This document shows, in pieces, positions 7,928-16,876 of a DNA stretch of 35,582 nucleotides. The stretch lies in IMG/VR virus record IMGVR_UViG_3300043466_001463, positions 1 through 35,582 of that record. One strand, 5' to 3'. Made by a program: the position numbers and the translations under genes. The notes beneath the pieces are model-generated. The model saw only the letters and a list, made by a program, of their open reading frames with translations, was not told where the DNA came from and did no database searches. Positions within the stretch are counted from its first letter, which is position 1; every line of letters begins with the position of its first letter. This DNA is from a virus.

Positions 7928-10252
7928 TTAAGAGTAAGAAGCTGTCAGTCGGTCATCCCATTCGACACTGGATGCAGTGAGTGTGGCAACATGGGCTCCA
8001 GCCGAATTATATTCGCTGCGGCGGATCGTCCAGCTTGCGGTGGATTCGCTGGTGCCTGCGTTGGCGAGTCCTGTGTAGGTGTAGGGTGATACGAAATCGC
8101 TGCGGACTTCGCCGCTTCCGCCCGCTGCCGAAAGCTCCCCCGCCGAAAGGCTCAAGCCCGACCCGATTTGGATTTCCTCGATGGCACCTGTGCTGCTGCT
8201 TGTCCTTCCGAGTATCCGCGCTGTGGCTTGCGTGAGGCCAGAGGCGGTGATGGAGCCGCTGGCGGCTGCGCCTGTTACGTCTGCGACAACGTGGGTGTGT
8301 CGATTTGTTCCGTCTTCGACCCAGCTATTATTTGAAGTCGAAGCGGCGATGTATGTTGCTCGCTGACCGTTTGTAAGGCTATTGCCCAAAAAACTACCAT
8401 TGCCATTGCGAACGGGCATTTCTCGCCCCGTGAAAGTTGTGAACCGAATTTGCACAACATCGCCAGCCTGCACATTTGTTGTTGGTAGCTGGACGTTTGG
8501 TGTTGGCGTATTAAACGTGTTGACTGTGACCGTGTAAATCTTTGCGCGGGCGGCGGTCAGTGTGACGTTGGCGGTGATGGTTCCGAGGTCTTCAGTGACG
8601 AAGATGGACTGCGCCCCAATATCACTGGGAGCTAAAAAATCACTTCCGCTAATCGCATGGGACTCTTTGTGCGCGAGGGTGCTGCTTGGCGTCCTCGCAT
8701 CCGAAAGCCGCGCATCATTCCCCTCGCAAGCTGTTCCTGCCGAAGATCCGTAGCTGACTGTGAGAGTTCTATTAGCTGTAAGATCTCCTCCACCTGTAAG
8801 CCCTGTTCCCGCGCTGATGGTTCTACTTGTCGGCACACCTCCGATATTAGTTAGTGCGGTTGCGGGATTTGAGACATCAGATAAGTTATTAACCTCAAGC
8901 AATGCTCCTTGCGCCGTCAAAAGCCCGCCAACATTGATCGTCCAAGCTGTGAATGGCCCTCCGCTACCTTCTACGGTATCGACATTAACCACCAACGATG
9001 TTCCAGAATAGCTGGTAACAAAAGCATGCATATGACGGGATGCATCGTATACAATGGTAACGTCTTGTGTCGGGGTGTAGCTAAGTCCTGACTGGACAAC
9101 GAATGTCTTGGAGCCAGTAGTAAGGGAGTGGGATGATGTGCTGGTTGTGAGATATCGGTCTCCGCGATTTGCCAGAGTAAATGCCGTAGTTGCAACCTGA
9201 GTGGTATTGGTTCCAGCAGATGCTGTAGGGGCTGTCGGAGTACCAGTGAGGGCTGGCGATTCCAGATTGGCTTTGAGATCTAGTGCTGTTTGCGTTGCGG
9301 TAGATACAGGCTTATTCGCATCCGAAGTGTTATCGACACTGCCAAGCCCAACCATGGATTTGGTAATCCCGCCAACCGTTCCAGTAAATGTTGGAGAATT
9401 TATTGGTGCTTTTAGATCCAGTGCGGCTTGAGTGGCCGTTGAAATAGGCTTATTAGCGTCTGATGTATTGTCAACATTGCTTAGTCCAATATCAGATTTT
9501 GTGGCAGAAGCTCCAACAGTTGCCCGCCCCTTTGCGTCAACCGTGACCTTGGTGTAGGTACCAGCAACAACCCCACTATTGGCCAGTGTGGCATTTGTAA
9601 TGGCGCTGCCAGTGTTTCCAGATAGCGTTAAATCGCTACCAGTGACGGAGATGCTTCCAGATGGAATTGATACCGCCTGTGTCGAAAGATTGGTGACCCT
9701 ACCTTTTGTGTCTACTGTTACTACAGGTATAGCGGTTGAAGATCCGTAAGTACCAGAGGTTACTCCCGAAGTGATTAGGGTCGGATTTGGGTAAGTTCCC
9801 GTAAGATCTCCGCCTGCTGGGCCAACAGGAGTATTTGAGGTGGCATAACGTGGAAGGATTTGCCATCCACGGGTAGTCCCCGTGTAGACCATTGTAAAGT
9901 ATGCTCCTTCGACATTGCAGACCAAATTCTCTTCAATACCCTCAATTCTTTTTCCGTTTCGGGCAATAGTGAGATTATTGGTGTCAAAAGTTTCGGAGAA
10001 ATCAAGGATGTCTATGGCGTCCCCGTTATCAGGATTTGCTGGCAGCGTAAGAGTGAATGGCCCACCAGATGTGTCTGCGGCTATAAGATCCGCAACTTCC
10101 AGCGTCCTGTTGCTCGATACAACTACATAGTTGATATCTGGCTGCGGGCCAGCGGGCCCACGCTCTATAATCTCAAGAACCTCTACCTCTCTTTCGGTTA
10201 TCTCAACAACTTCTATCTGTTTTTCGATAACCTCAATGACTTCTTGGCTCAT
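7928..10252 (-). CDS. Long tail fibre protein
   Basis: A 774-residue fibre. The N-terminus is a charged Glu/Ile/Val helix ([20 protein letters not shown]) ending in GPAGPQ, a short collagen-like turn. Residues about 60-140 form a beta domain with [15 protein letters not shown], seen in many tail proteins. The middle has two copies of a 46-residue phage-fibre repeat carrying [16 protein letters not shown], whose DNA repeats at about 9311-9356 and 9450-9495. It is followed by [15 protein letters not shown] and a C-terminal region rich in Thr/Ser. It should be a trimeric receptor-binding or spacer fibre. It overlaps the upstream gene by 4 bases, consistent with coupled translation. Confidence 0.75.
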   Translation of the reverse strand: MSQEVIEVIEKQIEVVEITEREVEVLEIIERGPAGPQPDINYVVVSSNRTLEVADLIAADTSGGPFTLTLPANPDNGDAIDILDFSETFDTNNLTIARNGKRIEGIEENLVCNVEGAYFTMVYTGTTRGWQILPRYATSNTPVGPAGGDLTGTYPNPTLITSGVTSGTYGSSTAIPVVTVDTKGRVTNLSTQAVSIPSGSISVTGSDLTLSGNTGSAITNATLANSGVVAGTYTKVTVDAKGRATVGASATKSDIGLSNVDNTSDANKPISTATQAALDLKAPINSPTFTGTVGGITKSMVGLGSVDNTSDANKPVSTATQTALDLKANLESPALTGTPTAPTASAGTNTTQVATTAFTLANRGDRYLTTSTSSHSLTTGSKTFVVQSGLSYTPTQDVTIVYDASRHMHAFVTSYSGTSLVVNVDTVEGSGGPFTAWTINVGGLLTAQGALLEVNNLSDVSNPATALTNIGGVPTSRTISAGTGLTGGGDLTANRTLTVSYGSSAGTACEGNDARLSDARTPSSTLAHKESHAISGSDFLAPSDIGAQSIFVTEDLGTITANVTLTAARAKIYTVTVNTFNTPTPNVQLPTTNVQAGDVVQIRFTTFTGREMPVRNGNGSFLGNSLTNGQRATYIAASTSNNSWVEDGTNRHTHVVADVTGAAASGSITASGLTQATARILGRTSSSTGAIEEIQIGSGLSLSAGELSAAGGSGEVRSDFVSPYTYTGLANAGTSESTASWTIRRSEYNSAGAHVATLTASSVEWDDRLTASYS

Positions 10253-10617
10253 CGGGAAATTTCCTGATAGACCTTGGCCTTACCAGTGGCAAATGCGATA
10301 TAAGTATAGCCGAGGTAGAGTTCGATTTCATAGACGTTGTCGCCTGCGGTGAGATTTGCTGCCTGTGTGGCGGTTATTTCGATTTCAATAGTTCCCGCGC
10401 TTCCGCCTAGCGTGATCCCACTTCCAGAGGTTAGCGTGAGCAAGGTAGCGCTATCCTTTGCACATTCCCGAATTACCATATTGGCACCGTAGCCTGAAAG
10501 ATTTACAGGTACATTGGACTTGCCATTACAAGACTTTGCCAGATAACGAAACTTCGCCGTCCAAGTTTTTCCTTGGACGATTTCAATATCTCTCTCAAGT
10601 CTCCAGTAGTTTGTCAT
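10249..10617 (-). CDS. Baseplate upper protein (BppU)-like small virion protein
   Basis: A 122-residue all-beta protein. The pattern is QGKTW near the N-terminus, then [16 protein letters not shown], a glycine-rich [16 protein letters not shown] strand pair, and [10 protein letters not shown] near the end. The same order of elements occurs in the protein at 13262-13624, so the two are paralogues. The pattern matches the N-terminal domain family of phage baseplate upper proteins that link fibres to the baseplate. It overlaps both flanking genes by 4 bases, which points to tight co-expression with the two fibres on either side. Confidence 0.6.
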   Translation of the reverse strand: MTNYWRLERDIEIVQGKTWTAKFRYLAKSCNGKSNVPVNLSGYGANMVIRECAKDSATLLTLTSGSGITLGGSAGTIEIEITATQAANLTAGDNVYEIELYLGYTYIAFATGKAKVYQEISR

Positions 10618-12935
10618 TTATAAAGAGGAACACGGAAGCTAACATTGCTGCCATTAGTCTGAATTGTAACATCCATCCAAGCAACATGGTTGTTGAAATT
10701 TCCAGCATTTGTCGGGTTAGAATTTGTGGCAAACACTGCTGCTTGGAAGTTGGCATTGTTGGTATTTGTTAGGGCTGGAAGACCGAGGCCAAGATTTGTT
10801 CTGCTTACAGCCTTGTCACTTTCTGTATTGGTTCCTGCAAAATAAATAGGCTCCACATAAGACAAATTGTGATCCAAGTTCCAAACGCTGCCGTAATAAA
10901 CAAATTTTACAGCTTCGTTAAATCTAGTGAGTGTAATCAGGTTGTTTGTACTTCCGTCAGACCTAACAATGGTCATGCTGTTTGTCGGGCCTTTGTGTAC
11001 AATTGTGGCGTTATCGCCAGCAAATGCCGTTCCATTGGTTCTAAGCAAAATAACATTTGTTACATTATTGATACTGAAAGCGAGGCTATGAAGGTGAAGG
11101 CTTCTTGATCCAGTAGCAAAATTTGTCGAATTGGTAGTTGGAATACTCTCTTGAAATGTAGATGAAATCGGAGCCTGCTGCCAGAAGTTGGTTGGGCTTA
11201 CTACAGATCCACCTGTATCGACCAATACTGGATTAGTGTTAGATCCAAAAAGTGCAGCTTGGAATGTGGCTGCGTTTGTATTGGTAAGACCAGTCCAAGG
11301 CAATCCAAGGTTAGTTCTGGCTGTGCCAGCATCGAATGCCGTATAAGCAAATCCGCTCCAACCAACAAAAGCTGGTGTTGCGGTGGAAACATTTGTAACT
11401 ACTTTTGAAACTGCTCCACCACTTCCTATCGAAAGAAGACCGCTACCCAAAGATGATACGCCTTCAAAAAGGAGAGGCCCATTAAGATAGATCCCGTTGC
11501 TTGCGTTGACAGCAAACGTGCTGTTTCCTCGCGAAACCGCCGCTGTCCCTCCTTGTGGAACTCCATTGAAAAGAAAAGCACCCCAATTGGTCATTGTTCC
11601 AATTCCGCCCAAAAGAACAGATCCACCAGCTTGATTTCCAAAGTTTGACATGGAGTGACCAAATCCAACAGCAAGACTGTTTTCCACTGTTGAGTCTATT
11701 GTTATCTGTTTTCCAAATGCCGAAGAAGCGTTTGAGACCGTGGAATTATTAGTTATATTAATACCGACCGATAGAGAAGCAAACGCATTATTTGTCGCGC
11801 CAAGCCCGATGGCATTGCGGAAGTTTGTGGCGTTGGTGTTGGTGAGCCAAGTTGCACCGAGGCCAAGGTTGGTGCGGGTAGTAGCGGCGGAAATTCCTGT
11901 AAATTGGATTCCATCAGAAGCAACAGTGGTGCCGTTTGAGCCAGCGGCAACTTCCAAACTGCCAGCAAACAAGTCTGCAAGAATCGTGAGGCCGTCAAAA
12001 ACAGGCTGGGCATTGGTTCCCAACCCAATCGCACTTCGGAAATTTGTGACATTAGTGTTGGTTAGCCAAGTCGCACCGAGACCGAGGTTAGTGCGGGTTG
12101 TAGCAGTCTTTAATACCGCATTTGTCCCCACAATAGAAATTGCACCGTTTTCGACTTGAACGTCTCCAGAAAATGTTTGGGTTTCTGGTTCATAACGAAT
12201 AATGCCAGACCAAAGAATAGCATCATTAGAGATGCTGAGATCACCGCCACCAAATGAAACTCCAGCAAATACAGGAATATTTGTTGCTCCAAGCCCAATA
12301 GCTGTGCGAAAATTAGTGACATTGGTATTTGTTAACCATGTTGCGCCCAATCCTAAATTTGTGCGAGTTGCAGACGCATTTCCCAAAGCGTCACCACCAA
12401 AAGAAATAGGAACATAAAATGTAGAGGTGTTTGTAAGCCACTCTTGATTTTGGATTCCAATAGCCGAACGAAAAAAGCTACTATCTGTATTCGTAAGCCA
12501 TGTAGCACCCAATCCAAGATTGGTTCTGGCTACGCTTGCATTAGTTGCTCCAGTTCCACCATTAACCAAAGCAACGATTCCAGTAATATTGGTTGCTGTT
12601 ATATTTGTTAAACCAGAAGCGTTTCCATTTGTTGCTATTTTGGTATCAAGATTTGACTGAAGACCGACAACTCCAGAGATGGCAATATTCGTCAATGAGG
12701 CACCATTGTTTGTGGAAAGATTGGTAAGATTTGTGCTGGACGACTGAAATGCGGTTGCTGGATTTGTCGCTGCGGTTCCGAGTCCAAGCCCTGAACGAGC
12801 ATTTGAAGCATCGGCGCTCCAAAAGTTGGTCGGCTGGACTACGGTATTGTTAGTCCCAACCAGAACATTGCGCGTTTGCCCGAAGCCAGAAGCAACCAAG
12901 GCTCCACTGATAATAAGTGAGAGAATATATTTCAT
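10614..12935 (-). CDS. Fibre-like repeat protein with N-terminal signal peptide
   Basis: About 773 residues. ATG 12935 is preferred to an upstream in-frame TTG at 12956. It begins MKYILSLIISGALVASGFGQ, a textbook Sec signal peptide with probable cleavage after GFG, which is odd for a phage structural protein. The rest is Asn/Thr-rich with at least five repeats of about 30-70 residues sharing TRTNLGLGATWLTNTN plus FRxAIGLG. A long middle section (SFGGGDLSISN, NAFASLSVGINITNN) looks like trimeric-fibre beta structure, and the C-terminus ends [11 protein letters not shown]. It lies between two baseplate-like genes, so it is probably a fibre. Alternatively it is exported and displayed on the host surface. 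The signal peptide is clear; the destination is inference. Confidence 0.6.
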   Translation of the reverse strand: MKYILSLIISGALVASGFGQTRNVLVGTNNTVVQPTNFWSADASNARSGLGLGTAATNPATAFQSSSTNLTNLSTNNGASLTNIAISGVVGLQSNLDTKIATNGNASGLTNITATNITGIVALVNGGTGATNASVARTNLGLGATWLTNTDSSFFRSAIGIQNQEWLTNTSTFYVPISFGGDALGNASATRTNLGLGATWLTNTNVTNFRTAIGLGATNIPVFAGVSFGGGDLSISNDAILWSGIIRYEPETQTFSGDVQVENGAISIVGTNAVLKTATTRTNLGLGATWLTNTNVTNFRSAIGLGTNAQPVFDGLTILADLFAGSLEVAAGSNGTTVASDGIQFTGISAATTRTNLGLGATWLTNTNATNFRNAIGLGATNNAFASLSVGINITNNSTVSNASSAFGKQITIDSTVENSLAVGFGHSMSNFGNQAGGSVLLGGIGTMTNWGAFLFNGVPQGGTAAVSRGNSTFAVNASNGIYLNGPLLFEGVSSLGSGLLSIGSGGAVSKVVTNVSTATPAFVGWSGFAYTAFDAGTARTNLGLPWTGLTNTNAATFQAALFGSNTNPVLVDTGGSVVSPTNFWQQAPISSTFQESIPTTNSTNFATGSRSLHLHSLAFSINNVTNVILLRTNGTAFAGDNATIVHKGPTNSMTIVRSDGSTNNLITLTRFNEAVKFVYYGSVWNLDHNLSYVEPIYFAGTNTESDKAVSRTNLGLGLPALTNTNNANFQAAVFATNSNPTNAGNFNNHVAWMDVTIQTNGSNVSFRVPLYK
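11815..12533. repeat. Imperfect DNA repeats inside the signal-peptide fibre gene
   Basis: Four imperfect copies of a unit of about 65 bases lie near 11815-11881, 12036-12102, 12305-12370 and 12468-12533. Each carries, on the plus strand, a segment like GAGCCAAGTTGCACCGAGG followed by AAGGTTGGTGCGGGT. They encode the TRTNLGLGATWLTNTN block. The first two copies are the most alike, the last two more diverged. Such repeats allow gain or loss of fibre segments by recombination. Confidence 0.6.
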
Positions 12936-12937
12936 TG

Positions 12938-13261
12938 TTACATTAGTCGTTTCCAAACCCTTTTGGTTCCTGTTTGGCTATCATAGTCATTGGGTCGAAC
13001 TACGAATGGTAGGTTTTCGGCGTCAGTGCCGTTGGCAAGTTGATAGATTGCAGGAAGCCCATCAACAACCAGAAAGATAACAATTCCAACAGCATAAGTT
13101 CCGCTAACTGTATTCAGGCTATCAAGGTTGGTTGAGCCGCCGCCCTCTAAACCAGTAATTGAAGGTTCAACACGAAGAATGTTGACGCTTGGGGTTTGGA
13201 TCGGAGTCGAAGAAACGCCGATAACGCTACTAGAGGGGATGGGGATACAGATCTTGCTCAT
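12938..13261 (-). CDS. Small virion-block protein, unknown function
   Basis: A 107-residue protein starting MSKICIPIPSSSVIGVSS. The N-terminal third is Ser/Thr/Pro-rich. The middle has a Gly-rich turn (GLEGGGSTNLDSLN), then a hydrophobic strand GTYAVGIVIFLVVDGLPAIYQL. The C-terminus PNDYDSQTGTKRVWKRLM resembles the last strand of fibre-attachment domains. The start falls directly on the preceding gene's stop boundary, and the signal-peptide fibre starts 3 bases after it. Likely a fibre-linked virion protein; no family recognised. Confidence 0.55.
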   Translation of the reverse strand: MSKICIPIPSSSVIGVSSTPIQTPSVNILRVEPSITGLEGGGSTNLDSLNTVSGTYAVGIVIFLVVDGLPAIYQLANGTDAENLPFVVRPNDYDSQTGTKRVWKRLM

Positions 13262-13624
13262 TTATCGGGTAACCTCTGGTGAAATGATAACATTGCCTTG
13301 CAGGATTCGGGTTGTGACGGCCCCGTTGTAAAGCTCAAGGTCATATACGGCTTTATCACAGACCGAGAGCGATGCCGTGTCAGATGCCGAAATAAATAGT
13401 CTAATAGATCCCGTAGCTTCATTCAATACGATTCTACCATTACTTGTGGACAATTCAAGAATTAGTGCTTTGGATTCGGGCTTTGACCGAATATGAATCT
13501 TGGCGGTATAGCCCGTAAGATCCACTGGTGCAGATGGTTCTCCAGTCTCGTAAAACAGAGTCTGATTAAACGTGGCACCTTGGAATATACAAATATCCGC
13601 TTCGGCAATCGGTAGTTGAGCCAT
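13262..13624 (-). CDS. Baseplate upper protein (BppU)-like small virion protein, second copy
   Basis: A 120-residue protein. ATG 13624 (MAQLPIAEADICIFQGATF) is preferred to an upstream TTG at 13633. It has FQGATFNQTLFY, PVDLTGYTAKIHIRSK, a NEATGSIRLFIS strand and KAVYDLELYNG. This is the same element order as the protein at 10249-10617, which marks the pair as paralogues of the baseplate-upper N-terminal fold. It is the first gene after the terminase in the leftward direction, 16 bases downstream. Role: probable adaptor for the downstream fibres. Confidence 0.6.
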   Translation of the reverse strand: MAQLPIAEADICIFQGATFNQTLFYETGEPSAPVDLTGYTAKIHIRSKPESKALILELSTSNGRIVLNEATGSIRLFISASDTASLSVCDKAVYDLELYNGAVTTRILQGNVIISPEVTR

Positions 13625-13640
13625 AAATGGCAAATAGAAT

Positions 13641-15482
13641 CTACCAATTCTTCTTTATAGTCAAGGCTTGTTTGAGTTTTTTAAATGTCTCTTTGTTGAT
13701 ACGTTTCTTTTCCTCAATCGCCTCACTTCCCGCCATGGCTCCAAATACCTTGCGGGCCACAAATAATCCTACTGCAAACGAATCAAACAAGTCGGGAGAT
13801 TTTCCGATCCTCTTTTTCATGTCAGTCTTGGACTCAATGATGATCTTGCGGGTTCGGCGCACATACTTTCTCTGGGTCATCTCCCATGCCAAGTCGGGCG
13901 TAATTCCTTTGAGTTGCTCGCATTCAAGAAAGTAGCGAGCAGCAAAGCACAGTTCTGAGGCCATGTTGTGGAACAATTCCTTGCCAACTTGCGGTTTTCC
14001 AGTGACTTCGTTTCTCATGGCGTATTGGGCGCTGACAGGAAGGTCGGATGCCGCTCCTGCAAAACTTACTGCATGCCAACCCTTTAGGAGTTCTCGTTCT
14101 CCGATTGACCAGAAAATACCTCCAGCCGAAGCATCTACGCCCATCCACTGATTTGGAATTCCCAACTTTAGAGAGAGATCGTGGATTTGTTGGATCATCT
14201 CGTATTGGAAGTCCTCTTGAGAGCCCGCCCTTCGGTTGAGGACATACTGTTTTTCGACAGCTATCGCCCACTTGCCGCTAATAAGCTTTCCATACTTGAG
14301 GTGTGTAAACACGAACCTATCGCCGCCTTCGGTATAGCTTGGATCAATGCCAGCAATATCTTTCGGGGTTCCATCCCAGATCGGCCTATCCAATGCCCCA
14401 TGGCGAGCCAATAGGATATCAGAGACAATCGTAGAGTCATCGGCATCGGCAGGGGGCCAGAATCCTCTAAACTTTCTCCAATACTGCGGATTGAGTTCTC
14501 CGAGTTCCTTTTTGGCAAGAGCCACATCATTAGGTTTGGGAAGAAATGGATAGCGCAACCCCTTGCCAGCATCGAAAGACTGTTGGTTCGGATTGTCGTT
14601 CTCTGAATCAAACCTGATACATACCCCCTCGATACCAGCAACCCGTATCTTCCAATTCGGGGTTTGCTCGTCCACACTCATCCATCCCTTGATGGGTTCG
14701 CAGAATTTTCCATGGGGGTCAAAAATGGAGGACGGGTTACCAGCGCCGACAATATAAAGCTCTTGTGCGCCCTTGAAACCCCAGACCGCCTCATTGATTA
14801 CCGAAGCCGAGCAGTCTTGTAACTCGTCAATAATCAACACGATACGACGATTTTTCTTACCCTGAAGTCGCTTCTGGGCATCGTCTTTGTATTCATCGCC
14901 AGCCGCCAAAAGCATGATGGAGGATGCGTCACTCACCCCTGTTTCGGGATCAATAATAGCGCCTTCCTCATCCGAAAGCTTGATGATGTCCATGGACTCA
15001 ATGAGTCTTCCAGAGGCTAACCCCATGTTTCGGGCTTCGCGGTACATCTTGACCAATGCCGCCCAGATACGCTGTTTGGCGTCAATTTTGGACGTAGAGA
15101 CCACAATGGTCATCGTATTGATGGGGTCGCAGAACCAGTTAACCAGCGCAAACGCCGCCATCCCATAGGATTTGCCAGAGTCGGTACCGCCAGCCAGACC
15201 CGTCACACTTCGGACAAATCGGTTTCCTGTAGCCTCATCCACCTCATAGACTTGGTTGCAGAATGCCTGTGCGCTTAGTTCCGCCCACCTGTGCCATTGG
15301 AAGGTTGGCCAGATTGCCGAGACAACATTGCGATAATGTCGGGCCTTGCCAAGCCCTCCTTCTTCGGGGGTAAGCCCCTGCAAGAAGGCGTCCATCTCAA
15401 TGCGGATTGGCGTAATTGCCTGTCCGTCTTTGGGTAACCACAACCTCCCGTATTTCTCTATCCCTTGATCAACTGTTGCCAT
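13641..15482 (-). CDS. terL: Terminase large subunit
   Basis: A 613-residue packaging motor. The N-terminal ATPase has a Walker A motif GGTDSGKS at residues 98-105 and Walker B IVLIIDE at 214-220, with Glu220 as the likely catalytic base. The C-terminal nuclease domain has Asp380 in IAGIDPSY, Asp450 in WMGVDAS and a third acidic site in SPDLFDSFAVGLF near the C-terminus, the usual RNase H-like metal cluster. A Lys-rich tail ends KKLKQALTIKKNW. It translocates DNA into the prohead through the portal and cuts the concatemer. It diverges from the small-terminase-like gene, with only 28 bases between the two start codons, so both promoters must overlap this gap or lie in coding sequence. Confidence 0.92.
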   Translation of the reverse strand: MATVDQGIEKYGRLWLPKDGQAITPIRIEMDAFLQGLTPEEGGLGKARHYRNVVSAIWPTFQWHRWAELSAQAFCNQVYEVDEATGNRFVRSVTGLAGGTDSGKSYGMAAFALVNWFCDPINTMTIVVSTSKIDAKQRIWAALVKMYREARNMGLASGRLIESMDIIKLSDEEGAIIDPETGVSDASSIMLLAAGDEYKDDAQKRLQGKKNRRIVLIIDELQDCSASVINEAVWGFKGAQELYIVGAGNPSSIFDPHGKFCEPIKGWMSVDEQTPNWKIRVAGIEGVCIRFDSENDNPNQQSFDAGKGLRYPFLPKPNDVALAKKELGELNPQYWRKFRGFWPPADADDSTIVSDILLARHGALDRPIWDGTPKDIAGIDPSYTEGGDRFVFTHLKYGKLISGKWAIAVEKQYVLNRRAGSQEDFQYEMIQQIHDLSLKLGIPNQWMGVDASAGGIFWSIGERELLKGWHAVSFAGAASDLPVSAQYAMRNEVTGKPQVGKELFHNMASELCFAARYFLECEQLKGITPDLAWEMTQRKYVRRTRKIIIESKTDMKKRIGKSPDLFDSFAVGLFVARKVFGAMAGSEAIEEKKRINKETFKKLKQALTIKKNW

Positions 15483-15510
15483 TTATGAAATTTATACTAA
15501 ACTAATCCGA

Positions 15511-16281
15511 ATGGAGAAAAAGCGCAAGAGCGGAGAGCGGGATTGGGATACGCCAGAAAACCGCATCAAAAAACAGAATGCATTTAGGCTCTACGCCGCT
15601 GGGAGAGGATTGCCAGAGGTAATGAAAGCCCTAGAAACAAAGCATAAACCAACTCTGGAAAAGCTAATCTATAGCGAAAAGTGGGACGAGTACGTCAAGG
15701 TATGGCAGGAAAATCCCGAAGCAGAAAACCTCTACCCTTGGGATAAAGAACGTCCCGTAGCCTTGGTTACACCTCCCTCCAGAATGGAGGAGATGGATAA
15801 GAAGCGTAGAATGGAATGTATCAAGGGATTCTCCATGTACTGTTCGGGGCGTAGCCTGCGGGATATTGCCGAAGAACTGAAGGTGAGCGAGTCTACTGTT
15901 TGCTTGTGGCGGGATACCCAACGCTGGATTCAGTGTAGGGAGCGTTTGGTAAACGAACAATCTCCCGCTCCTTGGGAAGATGACGGAGTTCCTTCCGTGA
16001 TGTCGGAAATCACAGCTTCATTGGAGACCATGAAGAAATCCATCAAGTTTTTAACTGGCAAGGTTCTGGTGAAAGCCGCTGATGCCGCGCAAGACCTAGA
16101 CGGCATGGAAGCCCTCGGCATGATGAGAAACATCAAGCAGTTGGCAGAAGCCGCATCTATTAACTTCTCCGAGGGCAATAATCAGCAAAATGCAATTCAG
16201 ATCAATATTGCCACCAAGCTGGAGTCGATGAAGATTCCCGAAAACAACACCTATGAAGCGGAGCTAATTATCAATGAGTGA
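15511..16281 (+). CDS. terS: Small terminase-like helix-turn-helix protein
   Basis: A 256-residue protein with a helix-turn-helix at about 115-135 (LRDIAEELKVSESTVCLWRD). A second, weaker copy of the same pattern occurs at about 23-58 (AFRLYAAGRGLPEVMKALE ... SEKWDEY), so the DNA-binding part looks internally duplicated. The C-terminal half is helical (ITASLETMKKSIKFL, ALGMMRNIKQLAEAAS), suitable for oligomerisation. Position beside the large terminase and the architecture fit DNA recognition for packaging. Unlike most phages it is divergent from the large subunit. A general transcription regulator is the alternative. Confidence 0.65.
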   Translation: MEKKRKSGERDWDTPENRIKKQNAFRLYAAGRGLPEVMKALETKHKPTLEKLIYSEKWDEYVKVWQENPEAENLYPWDKERPVALVTPPSRMEEMDKKRRMECIKGFSMYCSGRSLRDIAEELKVSESTVCLWRDTQRWIQCRERLVNEQSPAPWEDDGVPSVMSEITASLETMKKSIKFLTGKVLVKAADAAQDLDGMEALGMMRNIKQLAEAASINFSEGNNQQNAIQINIATKLESMKIPENNTYEAELIINE

Positions 16282-16876
16282 CGCGCCTAAATTTTGCTAC
16301 GAGAGAAAAACGGATGTGCCGCCGCAGGGATGGTGGGTTAAATGCCCAATCGTTGACGAAAAAGTCCAAGGCGGAGATTACTGGGATATGGTAAAAAACT
16401 GCGAGAAGCTTTTGCTCTCCAGAGGAATAACGCCCCCCGTTGATCTTGTGTCACAAATAGACAACAACCTTTGTGACAGACTTGCTGGGAATACCAACTG
16501 CGTTCCGTGTTCAACAGCCAAGCAAACACTTGGATTCGGCGAAATTGTGCGGTGGGTAAGGGCAATGTACCACTTCGCCAAAGACAACAAATTTCAACTG
16601 GTTGATCAGGAAGAAGCGGAACGAAGGGCCAAAATCTGTGCATCTTGTCCGCAGCAGATCCCAACTTCTGGATGTTGGGGGTGTAAAGGAATTGCTGGAA
16701 TGTTGCCCCATATTGCGGGAGCAAAGACAACGTCTTACGACCAGCAACTTAAAGCTTGCGGGGTTTGCGGCTGCTACAATGCCGTCTCAGTCCATCTTCC
16801 AATTGATACACAGGGCGGAGAAGGATTGAACTTCCCATCCCATTGCTGGAAGGCTACGCCACCTCAAATCGGGTAA
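16274..16876 (+). CDS. Cysteine-rich probable metal-binding protein
   Basis: A 200-residue protein with about fifteen cysteines. Pairs and clusters are TNCVPCSTAK (about 74-83), AKICASCPQQ, SGCWGCKGIAG and LKACGVCGCYN, followed by SHCWKA near the end. These look like two or three zinc ribbons, or an iron-sulphur site. The middle has a helix around EIVRWVRAMYHFAKDNKF. It overlaps the small-terminase gene by 8 bases and its last 23 bases overlap the convergent helicase gene. No family assigned; a structural or packaging accessory role is suggested only by position. Confidence 0.6.
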   Translation: MSDAPKFCYERKTDVPPQGWWVKCPIVDEKVQGGDYWDMVKNCEKLLLSRGITPPVDLVSQIDNNLCDRLAGNTNCVPCSTAKQTLGFGEIVRWVRAMYHFAKDNKFQLVDQEEAERRAKICASCPQQIPTSGCWGCKGIAGMLPHIAGAKTTSYDQQLKACGVCGCYNAVSVHLPIDTQGGEGLNFPSHCWKATPPQIG

